64,000 nt of DNA from Bradyrhizobium oligotrophicum S58. GTDB taxonomy: Bacteria; Pseudomonadota; Alphaproteobacteria; Rhizobiales; Xanthobacteraceae. Below, piece by piece: positions 50,374 through 58,745 of this stretch (position 1 is the stretch's first letter; every line of letters starts with the position of its first letter). A model generated the notes under the pieces. That model saw only the letters and a list, made by a program, of their open reading frames with translations. It was not told the origin of the DNA and did not search any database. The stretch spans positions 6,481,001-6,545,000 of the forward strand of contig NC_020453.1 in the NCBI RefSeq assembly GCF_000344805.1. Direction: 5' to 3'. The translations under genes and the position numbers were made by a program.

Positions 50374-51953
50374 GCGGGCCTCACGTTCCAGAACACGGCG
50401 GTGCCGTCGAGGATGCCGGTGATGCTCTTGCGATACGCCGTCGGCTGCTTGTAGAGGCCTATCGGGTAGTATGGTATCTCCTCGAACGCCAGCGCCTGGA
50501 CGTCGCGGCAGATGCGCTGCTGCGCGGCGAGATCCGGCGCCGCCAGCCACTGCGCGCGCAATGCGCCCATCTTCTCGCTCTTGTACCAGCCGGCGACCGC
50601 GCCCTCGCCGCGCAGATTGGTGTTGCCGGCCGGAGTGAGCCAGTCGATGCCCTGCCAATTGCCGACCGCCGCGCTCCAACCGCCCTTGTCGACCGGGTCC
50701 TTCTTGAGCTGCCGCTGCAGCACGGCGGCAAAATCTAGCGCGACATATTCGACATTCATGCCGGCCCGCCGCATCATGTCGGCGGCAACCTCGCCGAGCG
50801 GCCGCTGCGCCTGGGAATTGGCCGGCACCAACAGCACCACCTTCTCGCCATTGTACCCGGCGGCCCTCAGCTCGGCCTTGACCTTGTCGTAGTTGCGCGG
50901 CCCCCGAAACACGTCGAGCCCGACGTCGCTCGCCATCGGCGTATCGGGCGCAAAGAAGCCGAGCGGCGAATACTGATAGGCCGGATCGCTGCCCGCAACC
51001 GCCGTCATGAACGCAACCTGATCGATCGCGCCCAGCAGCGCGCGCCGGATCGCGGGATTGTCGAACGGCGGCTGCAGATGGTTGACGCGCATCATGCACG
51101 CATAGCCGCGCGGGTCGAGAATGCGCGTCGTGATATCGCCCTCGCCCTTGAGCACGGGCAGGAGATCGTGAGGCGTGGTCTCCTGCCAGTCCTGCTCGTC
51201 GGTGCGCAGCGCGGCCGCAGCGGTGCCGGCGTCGGGCATCGTCGACCACAAGACACGATCGTAGTGCACGATCTTTGGCCCCGCGGTCCAATCCGGCTTG
51301 CCGTCCGTGCGCGGCTGATAGCGCTCGAACTTCGCGTAGACGTTGCGGATGCCCTGCACGCGCTCGTCCTTGACGAAGCGGAACGGACCGCTGCCAACGA
51401 CCTCGGTCAGCGCCTTCATCGGGTCCTGGCTCGCCAGCCGCTCCGGCATCATGAAGGCCGGCTGCACCGCAGCCTTGCCGAGCCCCTGTGGCAGCAGCGG
51501 GAACGGCCGCTTCAGCCGGAAGCGAATGGTCCTGTCGTCGGGCGCCGACAGCTCATCCGTCGCTGCGATCAGCTCGGCGCCAAAACCGTCGCGGCCGGCC
51601 CAGCGCCGAATGCTCGCTGTGCAGTCGCGCGCCAGCACCTTCTCGCCGTCGTGCCAGAACAGGCCGTCACGCAGCGTCAGGTCCCATTGCCTGCTGTCGT
51701 TGGACACGACGTGGCCCGACACCATCTGCGGCGAGACCTCGAGCGCGGCGTTCATGCCGTACAGCGTGTCGTAGACCATGAAGCCATGGTTGCGCGACAC
51801 CTGCGCGGTCGAGAAGATCGGATCGAGGAAGGCAAGATCGATCACCGGAACGAAGCGCAGCGTCGTCTGCGCTTCCGCGCGAACGATACCGGGCATCGAC
51901 AGTAGCGGCAGGCTTGCAGAGGCGCCAAGAAAGGACCGGCGGGAGATCGGCAT
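50370..51953 (-). CDS. Orphan peptide-type substrate-binding protein (SBP_bac_5)
   Basis: Protein of 527 residues. The N-terminus MPISRRSFLGASASLPLLSMPGIVRAEA has a twin-arginine motif (SRRSFLG), suggesting Tat export. The fold is family 5 (FLDPIFSTAQVSRNH, LTLRDGLFWHDGEKVLARDCTASIRRW, GSGPFRFVKDERV). No DppB/C/D/F genes are adjacent; it lies between a deacetylase-like gene and an amidohydrolase gene. It may lend its ligand to the Dpp system at 31.7-37 kb or act as a sensor protein. Confidence 0.88.
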   Translation of the reverse strand: MPISRRSFLGASASLPLLSMPGIVRAEAQTTLRFVPVIDLAFLDPIFSTAQVSRNHGFMVYDTLYGMNAALEVSPQMVSGHVVSNDSRQWDLTLRDGLFWHDGEKVLARDCTASIRRWAGRDGFGAELIAATDELSAPDDRTIRFRLKRPFPLLPQGLGKAAVQPAFMMPERLASQDPMKALTEVVGSGPFRFVKDERVQGIRNVYAKFERYQPRTDGKPDWTAGPKIVHYDRVLWSTMPDAGTAAAALRTDEQDWQETTPHDLLPVLKGEGDITTRILDPRGYACMMRVNHLQPPFDNPAIRRALLGAIDQVAFMTAVAGSDPAYQYSPLGFFAPDTPMASDVGLDVFRGPRNYDKVKAELRAAGYNGEKVVLLVPANSQAQRPLGEVAADMMRRAGMNVEYVALDFAAVLQRQLKKDPVDKGGWSAAVGNWQGIDWLTPAGNTNLRGEGAVAGWYKSEKMGALRAQWLAAPDLAAQQRICRDVQALAFEEIPYYPIGLYKQPTAYRKSITGILDGTAVFWNVRPA

Positions 51954-51976
51954 CAGATGTCCTCACTACGTGTCTA

Positions 51977-52861
51977 TCAGGCGGTCGCCGCCTCGTGGCG
52001 CTGATAGTTCGCGGCGATCTCCGCGCCGGTCGTGATCCAGACATCCTGGCACGACTTGGCGTAGGTCAGGAACTCGCGCAGTAGCCGAAAGCGCATCGGC
52101 CGCCCCGAGACCTGCGGATGCAGCACGGTGGTCACCATCGCGCCCCAATCTCTGACCTCGTCGAGCTCGTCCTTCCACATCGACAGCACGTGCTCCCTCG
52201 GAAAGATCGAGCGCGGCGAGAAGCGCGCCGACAGGCCGTGCATCCAGTCGTCATAGCTCGCGGTGACCGGAATCTCGATCGTGCCCTGCTTGCCGTCGGC
52301 GAGACGGTGGCGATAGGGCCTGACATCGTCGCGGAACGAGGAGGTGTAGACGATGCCCTGGCGCACCAGCGCCACGCGCAGTTCCTCGCAGAACTCGCCG
52401 AACGGCGCGCGATAGCCGATCGGGCGGACGCCTAGCCGGCGCTGAAGCGCCTCGAAGCCGCGCTCGATCTCCTCGATGATGAAGGGATCGCCGGGATCGG
52501 GCAGCAGATGGTGATAGCCGTGATGGCCAATCTCATGACCCGCCTTGAGCACGGCTTCCGCCATCGCCGGGTGCGCGTCGACCGCCCATCCTGTGATGAA
52601 GAACGTCGCCTTCAGATCGAGGTCGGCAAGCAGTTCGAGCAGCTTTGGCGTGCCGACGCGCGCCTCGTAGCCGCCAAAACTCATCGTGACCAGGCGCGCC
52701 GCATGCGCCGGGTCCTTCGAGGTCCAGGCGCTCTCGGCGTCGATGTCGAACGACAGGAACATCGCCGCCTTGTAGGGCGCGGGCCATGGATACTCGGGCG
52801 CCGGCGGCGCCGTGTTGGAGGGAATGAGCGGGATGGCTGCGAGCGCCTTACTGTCCGGCAT
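51977..52861 (-). CDS. Polysaccharide-deacetylase-fold hydrolase, candidate cyclic-imide/ureide hydrolase
   Basis: Protein of 294 residues of the CE4/NodB fold: D39 and D41 (SFDIDAESAW), H113...H117 (GHEIGHHGYHH), GYRAPFGEF and HPQVSGRPMRF. No signal peptide is seen, so it acts in the cytoplasm, unlike most cell-wall deacetylases. The sequence resembles H. pylori PgdA-type and imidase/PuuE-type members, which open cyclic imides or allantoin. In an operon of amidases and amide transport genes, hydrolysis of a cyclic ureide is the better guess. Its start overlaps the previous gene by 14 bases. Confidence 0.82.
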   Translation of the reverse strand: MPDSKALAAIPLIPSNTAPPAPEYPWPAPYKAAMFLSFDIDAESAWTSKDPAHAARLVTMSFGGYEARVGTPKLLELLADLDLKATFFITGWAVDAHPAMAEAVLKAGHEIGHHGYHHLLPDPGDPFIIEEIERGFEALQRRLGVRPIGYRAPFGEFCEELRVALVRQGIVYTSSFRDDVRPYRHRLADGKQGTIEIPVTASYDDWMHGLSARFSPRSIFPREHVLSMWKDELDEVRDWGAMVTTVLHPQVSGRPMRFRLLREFLTYAKSCQDVWITTGAEIAANYQRHEAATA

Positions 52862-53666
52862 TGATCATCACCTTCTCGATCGCGTTATCGCTGAGCTTCC
52901 ACTTCGAAAGCAGCGCCTTGTAGCTGCCGTCGGCGATCAGCGCCTCCAGCGCAGCACGCAGCGCCTCGCGCAGCTCCTCCGCCTTCACCGGCGTCGCGAG
53001 CCCGGTATACTGAAAGGCGATGGGCGTCCCGACCGGCACATAGGTGTTCGGCTCGAGATCTATGATGTAGGGCAAGGTCTCGTTACCCTGCACGGCGGCG
53101 TCGATGCGACCCTGCTTCAGCTGCGTCCGCGCATCGGCCGAGCCTTCGGTGCCGACGAACTCGATTGGAGTCGCGCCGCAGTTCTTCTCGCTCCAGGCCG
53201 CGATGTCCTTCGGGAACATCGTGCGCCTGGAGGCGCCGACCTTCTTGCCGCACAGCGCCGCCGGCTCCTTGAACTCGGCGGCGCGCGAGGCCTGCACGAA
53301 GAAGCGCGGGCCGCTGCGCAAGTAGTCGATGAAGCTCGCGGTCTCCTGCCGGCTCTTGAGGTCGGTCATACCGGTCAGGATGATGTCGAAGCGCTGGGTG
53401 GCGAGGCCGGGCATCAGCTGGTCGAAGCTGGTCTCCTGCCACACCGCCTTGACGCCGAGCTTCTTCGCCAGCGCCTCGCCGAGCTCGACGTCGAATCCGG
53501 TCAAGGTCGCGGTCGCCGGATCCTTGAACTCCATCGGCGGATAGTTCGGCACCACGGCGATGCGCAGGCCGTTCTGCTTGATCTCGGCCGGCAGCTCGGC
53601 CGCAGCACTTGCCGCCCCCATCGCCGCGCTCGCGACGGCCGCCAACATGATCGACTTGAACTTCAT
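52848..53666 (-). CDS. Polar amino-acid ABC transporter binding protein (family 3)
   Basis: Protein of 272 residues. A signal peptide (MKFKSIMLAAVASAAMGAASAAA) precedes the family-3 fold: VVPNYPPMEFKDPATATLTGFDVELGEALAKKLG, SFDQLMPGLATQRFDIILTGMTDLKSRQ and KVGASRRTMFPKD (quoted in part). The ligand is probably an amino acid or a carbamoyl/amide derivative. GGGGTGAG lies before ATG 53666. A second related binding protein is encoded at 55289, so this transporter has two receptors. Confidence 0.9.
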   Translation of the reverse strand: MKFKSIMLAAVASAAMGAASAAAELPAEIKQNGLRIAVVPNYPPMEFKDPATATLTGFDVELGEALAKKLGVKAVWQETSFDQLMPGLATQRFDIILTGMTDLKSRQETASFIDYLRSGPRFFVQASRAAEFKEPAALCGKKVGASRRTMFPKDIAAWSEKNCGATPIEFVGTEGSADARTQLKQGRIDAAVQGNETLPYIIDLEPNTYVPVGTPIAFQYTGLATPVKAEELREALRAALEALIADGSYKALLSKWKLSDNAIEKVMINAGQ

Positions 53667-53670
53667 GATC

Positions 53671-54435
53671 TCACCCCACTTCAGCCGCCAGAAATGCCTT
53701 GGTCCGAGGCTCGCGCGGCGCGCGCAGCACCTCGCGGGCCGGGCCGCTCTCCACGATCACGCCCTGGTCCATGTAGACCACGCGGTCGGCGACCTCGCGC
53801 GCAAAGCCGAGCTCATGGGTCACCACCAGCATCGTCATGCCCGATGTCGCGAGCTCTTTCATCACGGCGAGCACCTCGCCGACCAATTCAGGATCGAGCG
53901 CCGAGGTCGGCTCGTCGAACAGCACGAGCCGGGGCTTCATCGCGAGCGCCCGCGCAATCGCGACGCGCTGCTGCTGGCCGCCTGAGAGTTGCGACGGATA
54001 GGACTGCGCCTTGTCCGCGAGGCCGACCCTGCGCAGCAGCGCCATCGCCTCATCCTTGGCTTCGGCGACGCCACGCCTCTGTACCTGCACCGGTCCTTCG
54101 ATGACGTTCTCCAGCGCCGTCATGTGCGGAAACAGATTGAAGCGCTGGAACACCATGCCGCAGGCGAGGCGCTGCCGCGCGATTTCGCGTTCCGACAGCC
54201 GATGCAGCCGGCCATCCCTCTCGTTGTACCCGAGCAGGTCGCCATCGAGCCAGATGCCGCCGCTATCAGCCGTGGTCAGCTGGTTGACGCAGCGGAGCAA
54301 GGTGGTCTTGCCGGAGCCGGACTGTCCGATCAGGCAAACGACCTCGCCTTCGAAGACATCGAGCGAGACCTGCTTCAGCGCCTGGAACTCACCGAAGCGC
54401 TTGCTCAATTGTCGGATGGCGACCAGCGGTCTCAT
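53671..54435 (-). CDS. Polar amino-acid ABC transporter ATPase
   Basis: Protein of 254 residues, GlnQ/HisP-like: Walker [11 protein letters not shown]-loop [18 protein letters not shown], signature [15 protein letters not shown], Walker [14 protein letters not shown] and the switch His in [19 protein letters not shown] 54435 shares a base with the permease stop (TGATG), and the stop is 4 bases before the next gene. Confidence 0.95.
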   Translation of the reverse strand: MRPLVAIRQLSKRFGEFQALKQVSLDVFEGEVVCLIGQSGSGKTTLLRCVNQLTTADSGGIWLDGDLLGYNERDGRLHRLSEREIARQRLACGMVFQRFNLFPHMTALENVIEGPVQVQRRGVAEAKDEAMALLRRVGLADKAQSYPSQLSGGQQQRVAIARALAMKPRLVLFDEPTSALDPELVGEVLAVMKELATSGMTMLVVTHELGFAREVADRVVYMDQGVIVESGPAREVLRAPREPRTKAFLAAEVG

Positions 54436-55292
54436 CAGCGGCCGCCTCGCGCTATGCCGCGAGCAAAACGGCGTTCGAGCAGCATCTGCAAAGGCGTCAG
54501 GATGGAGACCACGAGCAGATACCACAGGCCCGCGACGATCAGGAGCTCGATGACGCGCGAATTGGCGTAATAAATGTTCTCGGCCGAATGCAGCACTTCC
54601 GGATACTGGATCACGCTGGCGAGCGAGGTGGCCTTGACCAGGCCGATGAACTCGTTGCCGAGCGGCGGGATCACCACCCGCATGGCCTGCGGCAGGATGA
54701 TCCGGCGCAGCGCCTGCAGCCTGCCCATGCCGATGGCCTGGGCCGCCTCGTATTGGCCGATGTCGACCGAGAGCAGGCCTGCGCGCATCACCTCGGAGGT
54801 GTAGGCGCCCTGGTTGATGCCGAGCCCGAGTAGCGCGGCCAGAAACGGCGTCATCACGTCGACGGCGCGTGCGCTCCACAGGCCGGGAATGCCGATGGTC
54901 GGAAACACCAGTGCGAGATTGAACCACAGCAACAACTGGAGAATCAGCGGCGTGCCGCGGAACAACCAGGTGTAGCCGGCGGCGACCGATCGCAGCACTG
55001 GATTGGGCGACAGCCGCATGATCGCGACGACCACGCCGAGCACGATGCCGAGCGCCATCGCCGCGATCGCCATGACCATGGTGTTGACGATGCCGCGCAG
55101 GATGACCGGCGCTGTGATGAAACGCTCGACATACGACCATTCGATCTGGCCCTTCGCAAAGGCGCGGCCGATCGCGACGAAAATGACGACGATGACGGCC
55201 GCCGCGAGCCAGCGGCCCCAATGCGGCTGCCGCGCGACCTCGTGCCCGGACAGATCCGGAAAGCCGTCGGCCAGCGCCTCAGTGCGGCTCAT
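54435..55292 (-). CDS. Polar amino-acid ABC transporter permease
   Basis: Protein of 285 residues with about five helices of the HisMQ type ([34 protein letters not shown], coupling loop [24 protein letters not shown]). It is the only permease in the operon, so the channel is probably a homodimer. ATG 55292 overlaps the binding-protein stop (ATGA). Confidence 0.93.
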   Translation of the reverse strand: MSRTEALADGFPDLSGHEVARQPHWGRWLAAAVIVVIFVAIGRAFAKGQIEWSYVERFITAPVILRGIVNTMVMAIAAMALGIVLGVVVAIMRLSPNPVLRSVAAGYTWLFRGTPLILQLLLWFNLALVFPTIGIPGLWSARAVDVMTPFLAALLGLGINQGAYTSEVMRAGLLSVDIGQYEAAQAIGMGRLQALRRIILPQAMRVVIPPLGNEFIGLVKATSLASVIQYPEVLHSAENIYYANSRVIELLIVAGLWYLLVVSILTPLQMLLERRFARGIARGGR

Positions 55293-56110
55293 TGCGGCGC
55301 CGCGTTGAGCATGGGCTCGCGCACCGCATTGGCGCCGAGGCCCCATGTGTCGAGGACGGCCTTGTAGCTGCCATCGGCGATCATCGCCTTGAGCTGATCA
55401 GTGACCAGCTCGCGCAAGCCTGCGTCGTCCTTGCGGAACATGATGCCTTGATACCCGAAAGCGATCGGCTCACCGACGATGCGGTACTTGTCCGCCTCCT
55501 GCGACTGCGCATAGGGCAAGGTCTCGCTGCCCTGCACGGCCGCGTCGATGCGGCCCTGCTTGAGCTGATTGCGGACGTCGATCGAGTTCTCGCCGGGCAC
55601 ATATTGCGCCGCCGGCTTGCCGGCAGCCTCGCAAACCGCCCTGCTCCACTTCTCGATCTCCTGCGGGAAGCTGGTCGAGCGCGTGGTGCCGATCTTCCGG
55701 CCGCAGAGATCGGTCGCGGCCTTGGCATCGCTCTCCGCCAGCACGAAGAATTGCGGGCCGGTGACGAGATAGTCGACGAAATCGGCGGCCTCCCGCCGCG
55801 AGGCGCGGTCGGAAATGCCGGAGATGATGAAGTCGGCGCGCCTGGTCTGCAGCGATGGGATCAGCTCGGCGAACGGCGTCTCGCTCCAGACGATCTTGAG
55901 GCCCAGCCGCTTCGCCAGCGCATTGGCGAGATCGATGTCGAGCCCTTTCAGCTCGTTGGTGGCAGGGTCGTGATATTCCATCGGCGCGTAGGTCGAGTTG
56001 ACCGTGAGCTTCAGGACGCCTGCCTGTTTGATCTCAGCGGGCAGCTCGGCGGCACCGGCCGCTGCGAGCGACGCGAGGGTGACGAGACCGGCAAACAACG
56101 AACGGCGCAT
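55289..56110 (-). CDS. Polar amino-acid ABC transporter binding protein (second copy)
   Basis: Protein of 273 residues, a paralogue of the 52848 protein. Its signal peptide (MRRSLFAGLVTLASLAAAGA) is followed by ELPAEIKQAGVLKLTVNSTYAPMEYHD, LKGLDIDLANALAKRLGL and QGRIDAAVQGSETLPYAQS (quoted in part). ATG 56110 is preferred; ATG 56128 would add six residues. Two binding proteins for one channel would widen the ligand range, for instance to both an amino acid and its carbamoyl form. Confidence 0.9.
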   Translation of the reverse strand: MRRSLFAGLVTLASLAAAGAAELPAEIKQAGVLKLTVNSTYAPMEYHDPATNELKGLDIDLANALAKRLGLKIVWSETPFAELIPSLQTRRADFIISGISDRASRREAADFVDYLVTGPQFFVLAESDAKAATDLCGRKIGTTRSTSFPQEIEKWSRAVCEAAGKPAAQYVPGENSIDVRNQLKQGRIDAAVQGSETLPYAQSQEADKYRIVGEPIAFGYQGIMFRKDDAGLRELVTDQLKAMIADGSYKAVLDTWGLGANAVREPMLNAAPQ

Positions 56111-56136
56111 GCTGCGACACTTCCCCATGCGAGCAA

Positions 56137-57087
56137 CTAATCGACCGCAACCGGCTCGACCACGCCGGCGCGCTCGGTGATGACCTTGTACTGGTCCGGC
56201 CGGCGATGCGCCGCGAAGTTGAACATCTTGTCCTTGCCCTGCCGGCACAGGTCGAGATCGATGTCGGCAACGATGATCTCGTCGGCCAGCGTCGTCGCCT
56301 GCGCGACGATGCGGCCATTGGGATCGACGATGCAGGAGCCGCCGATCAGACCGCTGCCGTCCTCGTCGCCGGCCTTGGCGACCGCGATCGCCCAGGTCGC
56401 GTTCATATAGGCATTGGCCTGCGCCACCAGCGTCGAGTGAAAGGTGCGCAGCGAGGCATTTTCGGTGCTGCCGCCGTTCGGGTCATAGGCCGCGGAATTG
56501 TAGCCGACGCAGACCAGCTCGACGCCCTGCAGTCCGAGCACGCGCCACGATTCCGGCCAGCGCCGGTCGTTGCAGATCATCATGCCCATGATGGCGCCGC
56601 CCCATGCGTCATCGGTCCGCACCGCGGGAAAGCCGAGATCGCCATAGCCGAAATAGCGCTTCTCGAGTTGCTGATACTTGGCGCCCGGGCGCGGCTCGAC
56701 CGAGCCCGGCAGATGCACCTTGCGATATTTGCTGATGATCTGCCCGTCGCAGTCGACGAGGATGGAGCTGTTGAAGCGCCGGCCATCCGCCGTCAGCTCG
56801 GCATAGCCGACATAGAAGCCGACGCGAAGCGCGCGCGCCCTGTCGAACAGCGCCGCGACCGAGGCGTTCGGCATGCTGCGCTCGAAATGGCCGTCCAGTT
56901 CGTCACCGTCGAGAATCCAGCGCGGGAAGAAGGTCGTGAACGCGAGTTCCGGAAACACCACCAGCTTCGCGCCCTGGGCGGCTGCCTGCTCCAAGAGCCC
57001 GATCATGCGCGACAGCGTGTGCTCGCGGCTGTCGGCCCGCTGGGTCGGCCCCATCTGGGCGGCGGCGGCGCGGAAGATACGACTCAA
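56137..57087 (-). CDS. Carbon-nitrogen hydrolase, N-carbamoyl-D-amino acid hydrolase-like (second copy)
   Basis: Protein of 316 residues, paralogous to the amidase at 43092. The triad is E47 (VFPELAFTTFFPRW), K123 (YRKVHLPGS) and C172 (MICNDRRWPE). The start is TTG 57087, with GGAGG 6 bases upstream; no ATG fits the conserved AAAQMGPTQRADSRE N-terminus. It is the first gene of the eight-gene operon, so the imported ligands are probably N-carbamoyl or amide compounds. LysR control from the divergent gene is likely. Confidence 0.88.
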   Translation of the reverse strand: MSRIFRAAAAQMGPTQRADSREHTLSRMIGLLEQAAAQGAKLVVFPELAFTTFFPRWILDGDELDGHFERSMPNASVAALFDRARALRVGFYVGYAELTADGRRFNSSILVDCDGQIISKYRKVHLPGSVEPRPGAKYQQLEKRYFGYGDLGFPAVRTDDAWGGAIMGMMICNDRRWPESWRVLGLQGVELVCVGYNSAAYDPNGGSTENASLRTFHSTLVAQANAYMNATWAIAVAKAGDEDGSGLIGGSCIVDPNGRIVAQATTLADEIIVADIDLDLCRQGKDKMFNFAAHRRPDQYKVITERAGVVEPVAVD

Positions 57088-57121
57088 ACTCTGCCTCCAA
57101 TCTATGCGTCATGCCTTTTCG

Positions 57122-57142
57122 GCGGGCGGCAGGACCGCCCGC
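57122..57142. promoter_or_regulatory. GC-rich hairpin in the amidase leader region
   Basis: GCGGGCGG pairs with CCGCCCGC around a 5-base loop, 35-55 bases upstream of the TTG start, inside the divergent gap. No T-run follows on either strand, so it is not a terminator. It may be a structured leader or chance in GC-rich DNA. Confidence 0.3.
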
Positions 57143-57265
57143 TGCGACGCGCAAAAGAAGGATCAATGAAGCTAAACCGGCGCAGGAATTGCAACCAGTC
57201 GGGACGGGCTCGGTCTATGATATTTTGGCCGAGACCATCACCCGGGCTTATAGGGCGACCATGCC

Positions 57266-58249
57266 ATGAACCTGCGCCAGCTGGAGATCCTGCGGGCGGT
57301 CATCCGCCACCACACCACGGTCGCCGCCGCCGAGGAGCTCGCGCTGTCGCAGCCCGCGATCAGCAACGCGCTGAAGACCATGGAGGCGCAGGCCGGCTTC
57401 ACGCTGTTCGAGCGCGTCAACAACCGGCTGTTCCCGACGCCCGAGGCGATGGCGCTGTATGAGGAAAGCGAGGCGATCTTCACCTTGCATGCACGGCTCG
57501 AAAGCCGCGTGCGTGACCTGCGCGAGCAGCGCACCGGTCATCTCTCGATCGTGGCGACGCCGCCGCTCGCCTACAGCATCATTCCGCCGACCCTGTCGGG
57601 TTTTCTGCGGCGGCGACCGCAGACGCGGATGTTCTTCGACGTCAGGCGCTATGAGGGGGTCATCGAGGGCGTGCTCGGCAACGTCGCCGAACTCGGCTTC
57701 GCGCTCGGCCTGTCCGATCATCCCGGCATTGCGCATGAGGTCGTGCACACCGGCGAGATGGTGTGCGTGATGCCGCCGCGGCATCCGCTGGCGGAACGCG
57801 ATGTGATCTCCGCGCGGGATCTGGCGGGCTTTCCGCTGATCGGGCTGGAGCGCGGCACGCGCCTCGGCGAAGCCGTGCGCGACAGCTTCCGGCAGGCCGA
57901 CGCCGACTTCCAGCCGACCGTCGAGGTGCGCTACTGCAACACGGCTTGCGTGCTCGCCGCTGCCGGCGTCGGCATTGCCGTGGTCGATCCGTTCTCGCCG
58001 CGCCAGGGCGGCCATGACCTTGCGGTGCGGCCATTCACGCCGAGCACGAAAGTCTCGGCCTACATGCTCTGGTCTGAGGCGAAGCCGCTGTCGAATCTTG
58101 CCAAGACGTTTCGCAACGAGGTGAGGAATGCGAGCCGGACTCTCGCGGAGAGCACCGAGCCGATCGCTTCCGCATCGCTGCCCAATACAGCGCCCTCTCC
58201 CCTTGCGGGAGAGGGCATCACCGGACCATCCACATGTTCGATTGGGTGA
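57266..58249 (+). CDS. LysR-family transcriptional regulator
   Basis: Protein of 327 residues. The LysR helix-turn-helix fills residues 1-60 (MNLRQLEILRAVIRHHTTVAAAEELALSQPAISNALK, abbreviated: AAAEELALSQPAISNALK), followed by a two-lobed effector domain (RTGHLSIVATPPLAYSIIPPTL, GVGIAVVDPFSPRQ). The start is ATG 57266; ATG 57261 is out of frame. The last roughly 20 residues (NTAPSPLAGEGITGPSTCSIG) are encoded by a palindromic repeat and are probably an acquired tail. It is divergent from the amidase/ABC operon, the normal layout of a LysR activator and its target. Confidence 0.91.
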   Translation: MNLRQLEILRAVIRHHTTVAAAEELALSQPAISNALKTMEAQAGFTLFERVNNRLFPTPEAMALYEESEAIFTLHARLESRVRDLREQRTGHLSIVATPPLAYSIIPPTLSGFLRRRPQTRMFFDVRRYEGVIEGVLGNVAELGFALGLSDHPGIAHEVVHTGEMVCVMPPRHPLAERDVISARDLAGFPLIGLERGTRLGEAVRDSFRQADADFQPTVEVRYCNTACVLAAAGVGIAVVDPFSPRQGGHDLAVRPFTPSTKVSAYMLWSEAKPLSNLAKTFRNEVRNASRTLAESTEPIASASLPNTAPSPLAGEGITGPSTCSIG

Positions 58250-58349
58250 GGGGTATCTCTCCAAAAGCAAAACTCGTCGAGACATACCCCTCACCCGAGT
58301 GAGTTTGCTGCTCCGTCCTGCATGCCCTCTCCCGCAAGGGGAGAGGGCG
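58191..58349. repeat. Nested palindromic repeat (family D) entering the LysR gene
   Basis: The outer blocks 58191-58218 and 58322-58349 are reverse complements (CGCCCTCTCCCCTTGCGGG type). Each block also folds on itself. An inner pair, GGGTGAGGGGTAT (58244-58256) and ATACCCCTCACCC (58284-58296), is perfect. The LysR stop codon lies inside the inner left arm. This CCCTCTCCC...GGGTGAGGGG element is widely dispersed in proteobacteria. Confidence 0.88.
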
Positions 58350-58502
58350 AATTAACGGCAACCGCGGCCGCGATTAGATCTGAAATACTCCCCCCATGCG
58401 TCTGAGCATCAGCAAAGGCGCATTGGTGAATTTTGGCGACCACTTATAATAAGTAGAGTCTGGCATCCTCACAGCACCAAGGCCCGCGCACAGCACGCAA
58501 CC

Positions 58503-58745
58503 TTACGCGCGCGCCAGCTCGATGTCGTGGGTCTGCTTCGTCTCGGCGTCATACACCTTGATCTGCAGCATCGGGAACCTGCGCTTCAGATCGTGCGCGC
58601 CGTTATGCGCGCCATCCTTGGTCTTGAACTCGGTCTTGATCTGACCATCGACCACGACCGCATAGCCGCTCAGCGGCAGGTCGTTGCCGGACTTCTCTTG
58701 AGCAGTTTTGTTGTGAACAGACTTCTCTTGGGCAGACTTGAGCAT
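58503..58745 (-). CDS. Small hypothetical protein
   Basis: Protein of 80 residues (MLKSAQEKSVHNKTAQEKSGND...), with a basic, soluble composition and no membrane segment. The N-terminal part contains a doubled AQEKS block arising from a 30-bp imperfect direct repeat (58691-58735). The rest (YAVVVDGQIKTEFKTKDGA, LKRRFPMLQIKVYDAE) looks like a real folded domain with alternating strands. I recall similar unannotated proteins in Bradyrhizobium but know no function. An ATG inside the repeat region or just after it could be the original start. Confidence 0.6.
   Translation of the reverse strand: MLKSAQEKSVHNKTAQEKSGNDLPLSGYAVVVDGQIKTEFKTKDGAHNGAHDLKRRFPMLQIKVYDAETKQTHDIELARA

Noticed and set aside
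57230..57256. LysR box TTGGCCGAGACCA-like dyad before the LysR gene
   Set aside because: The T-N11-A symmetry is weak and such matches are common, so it is not listed as a feature.
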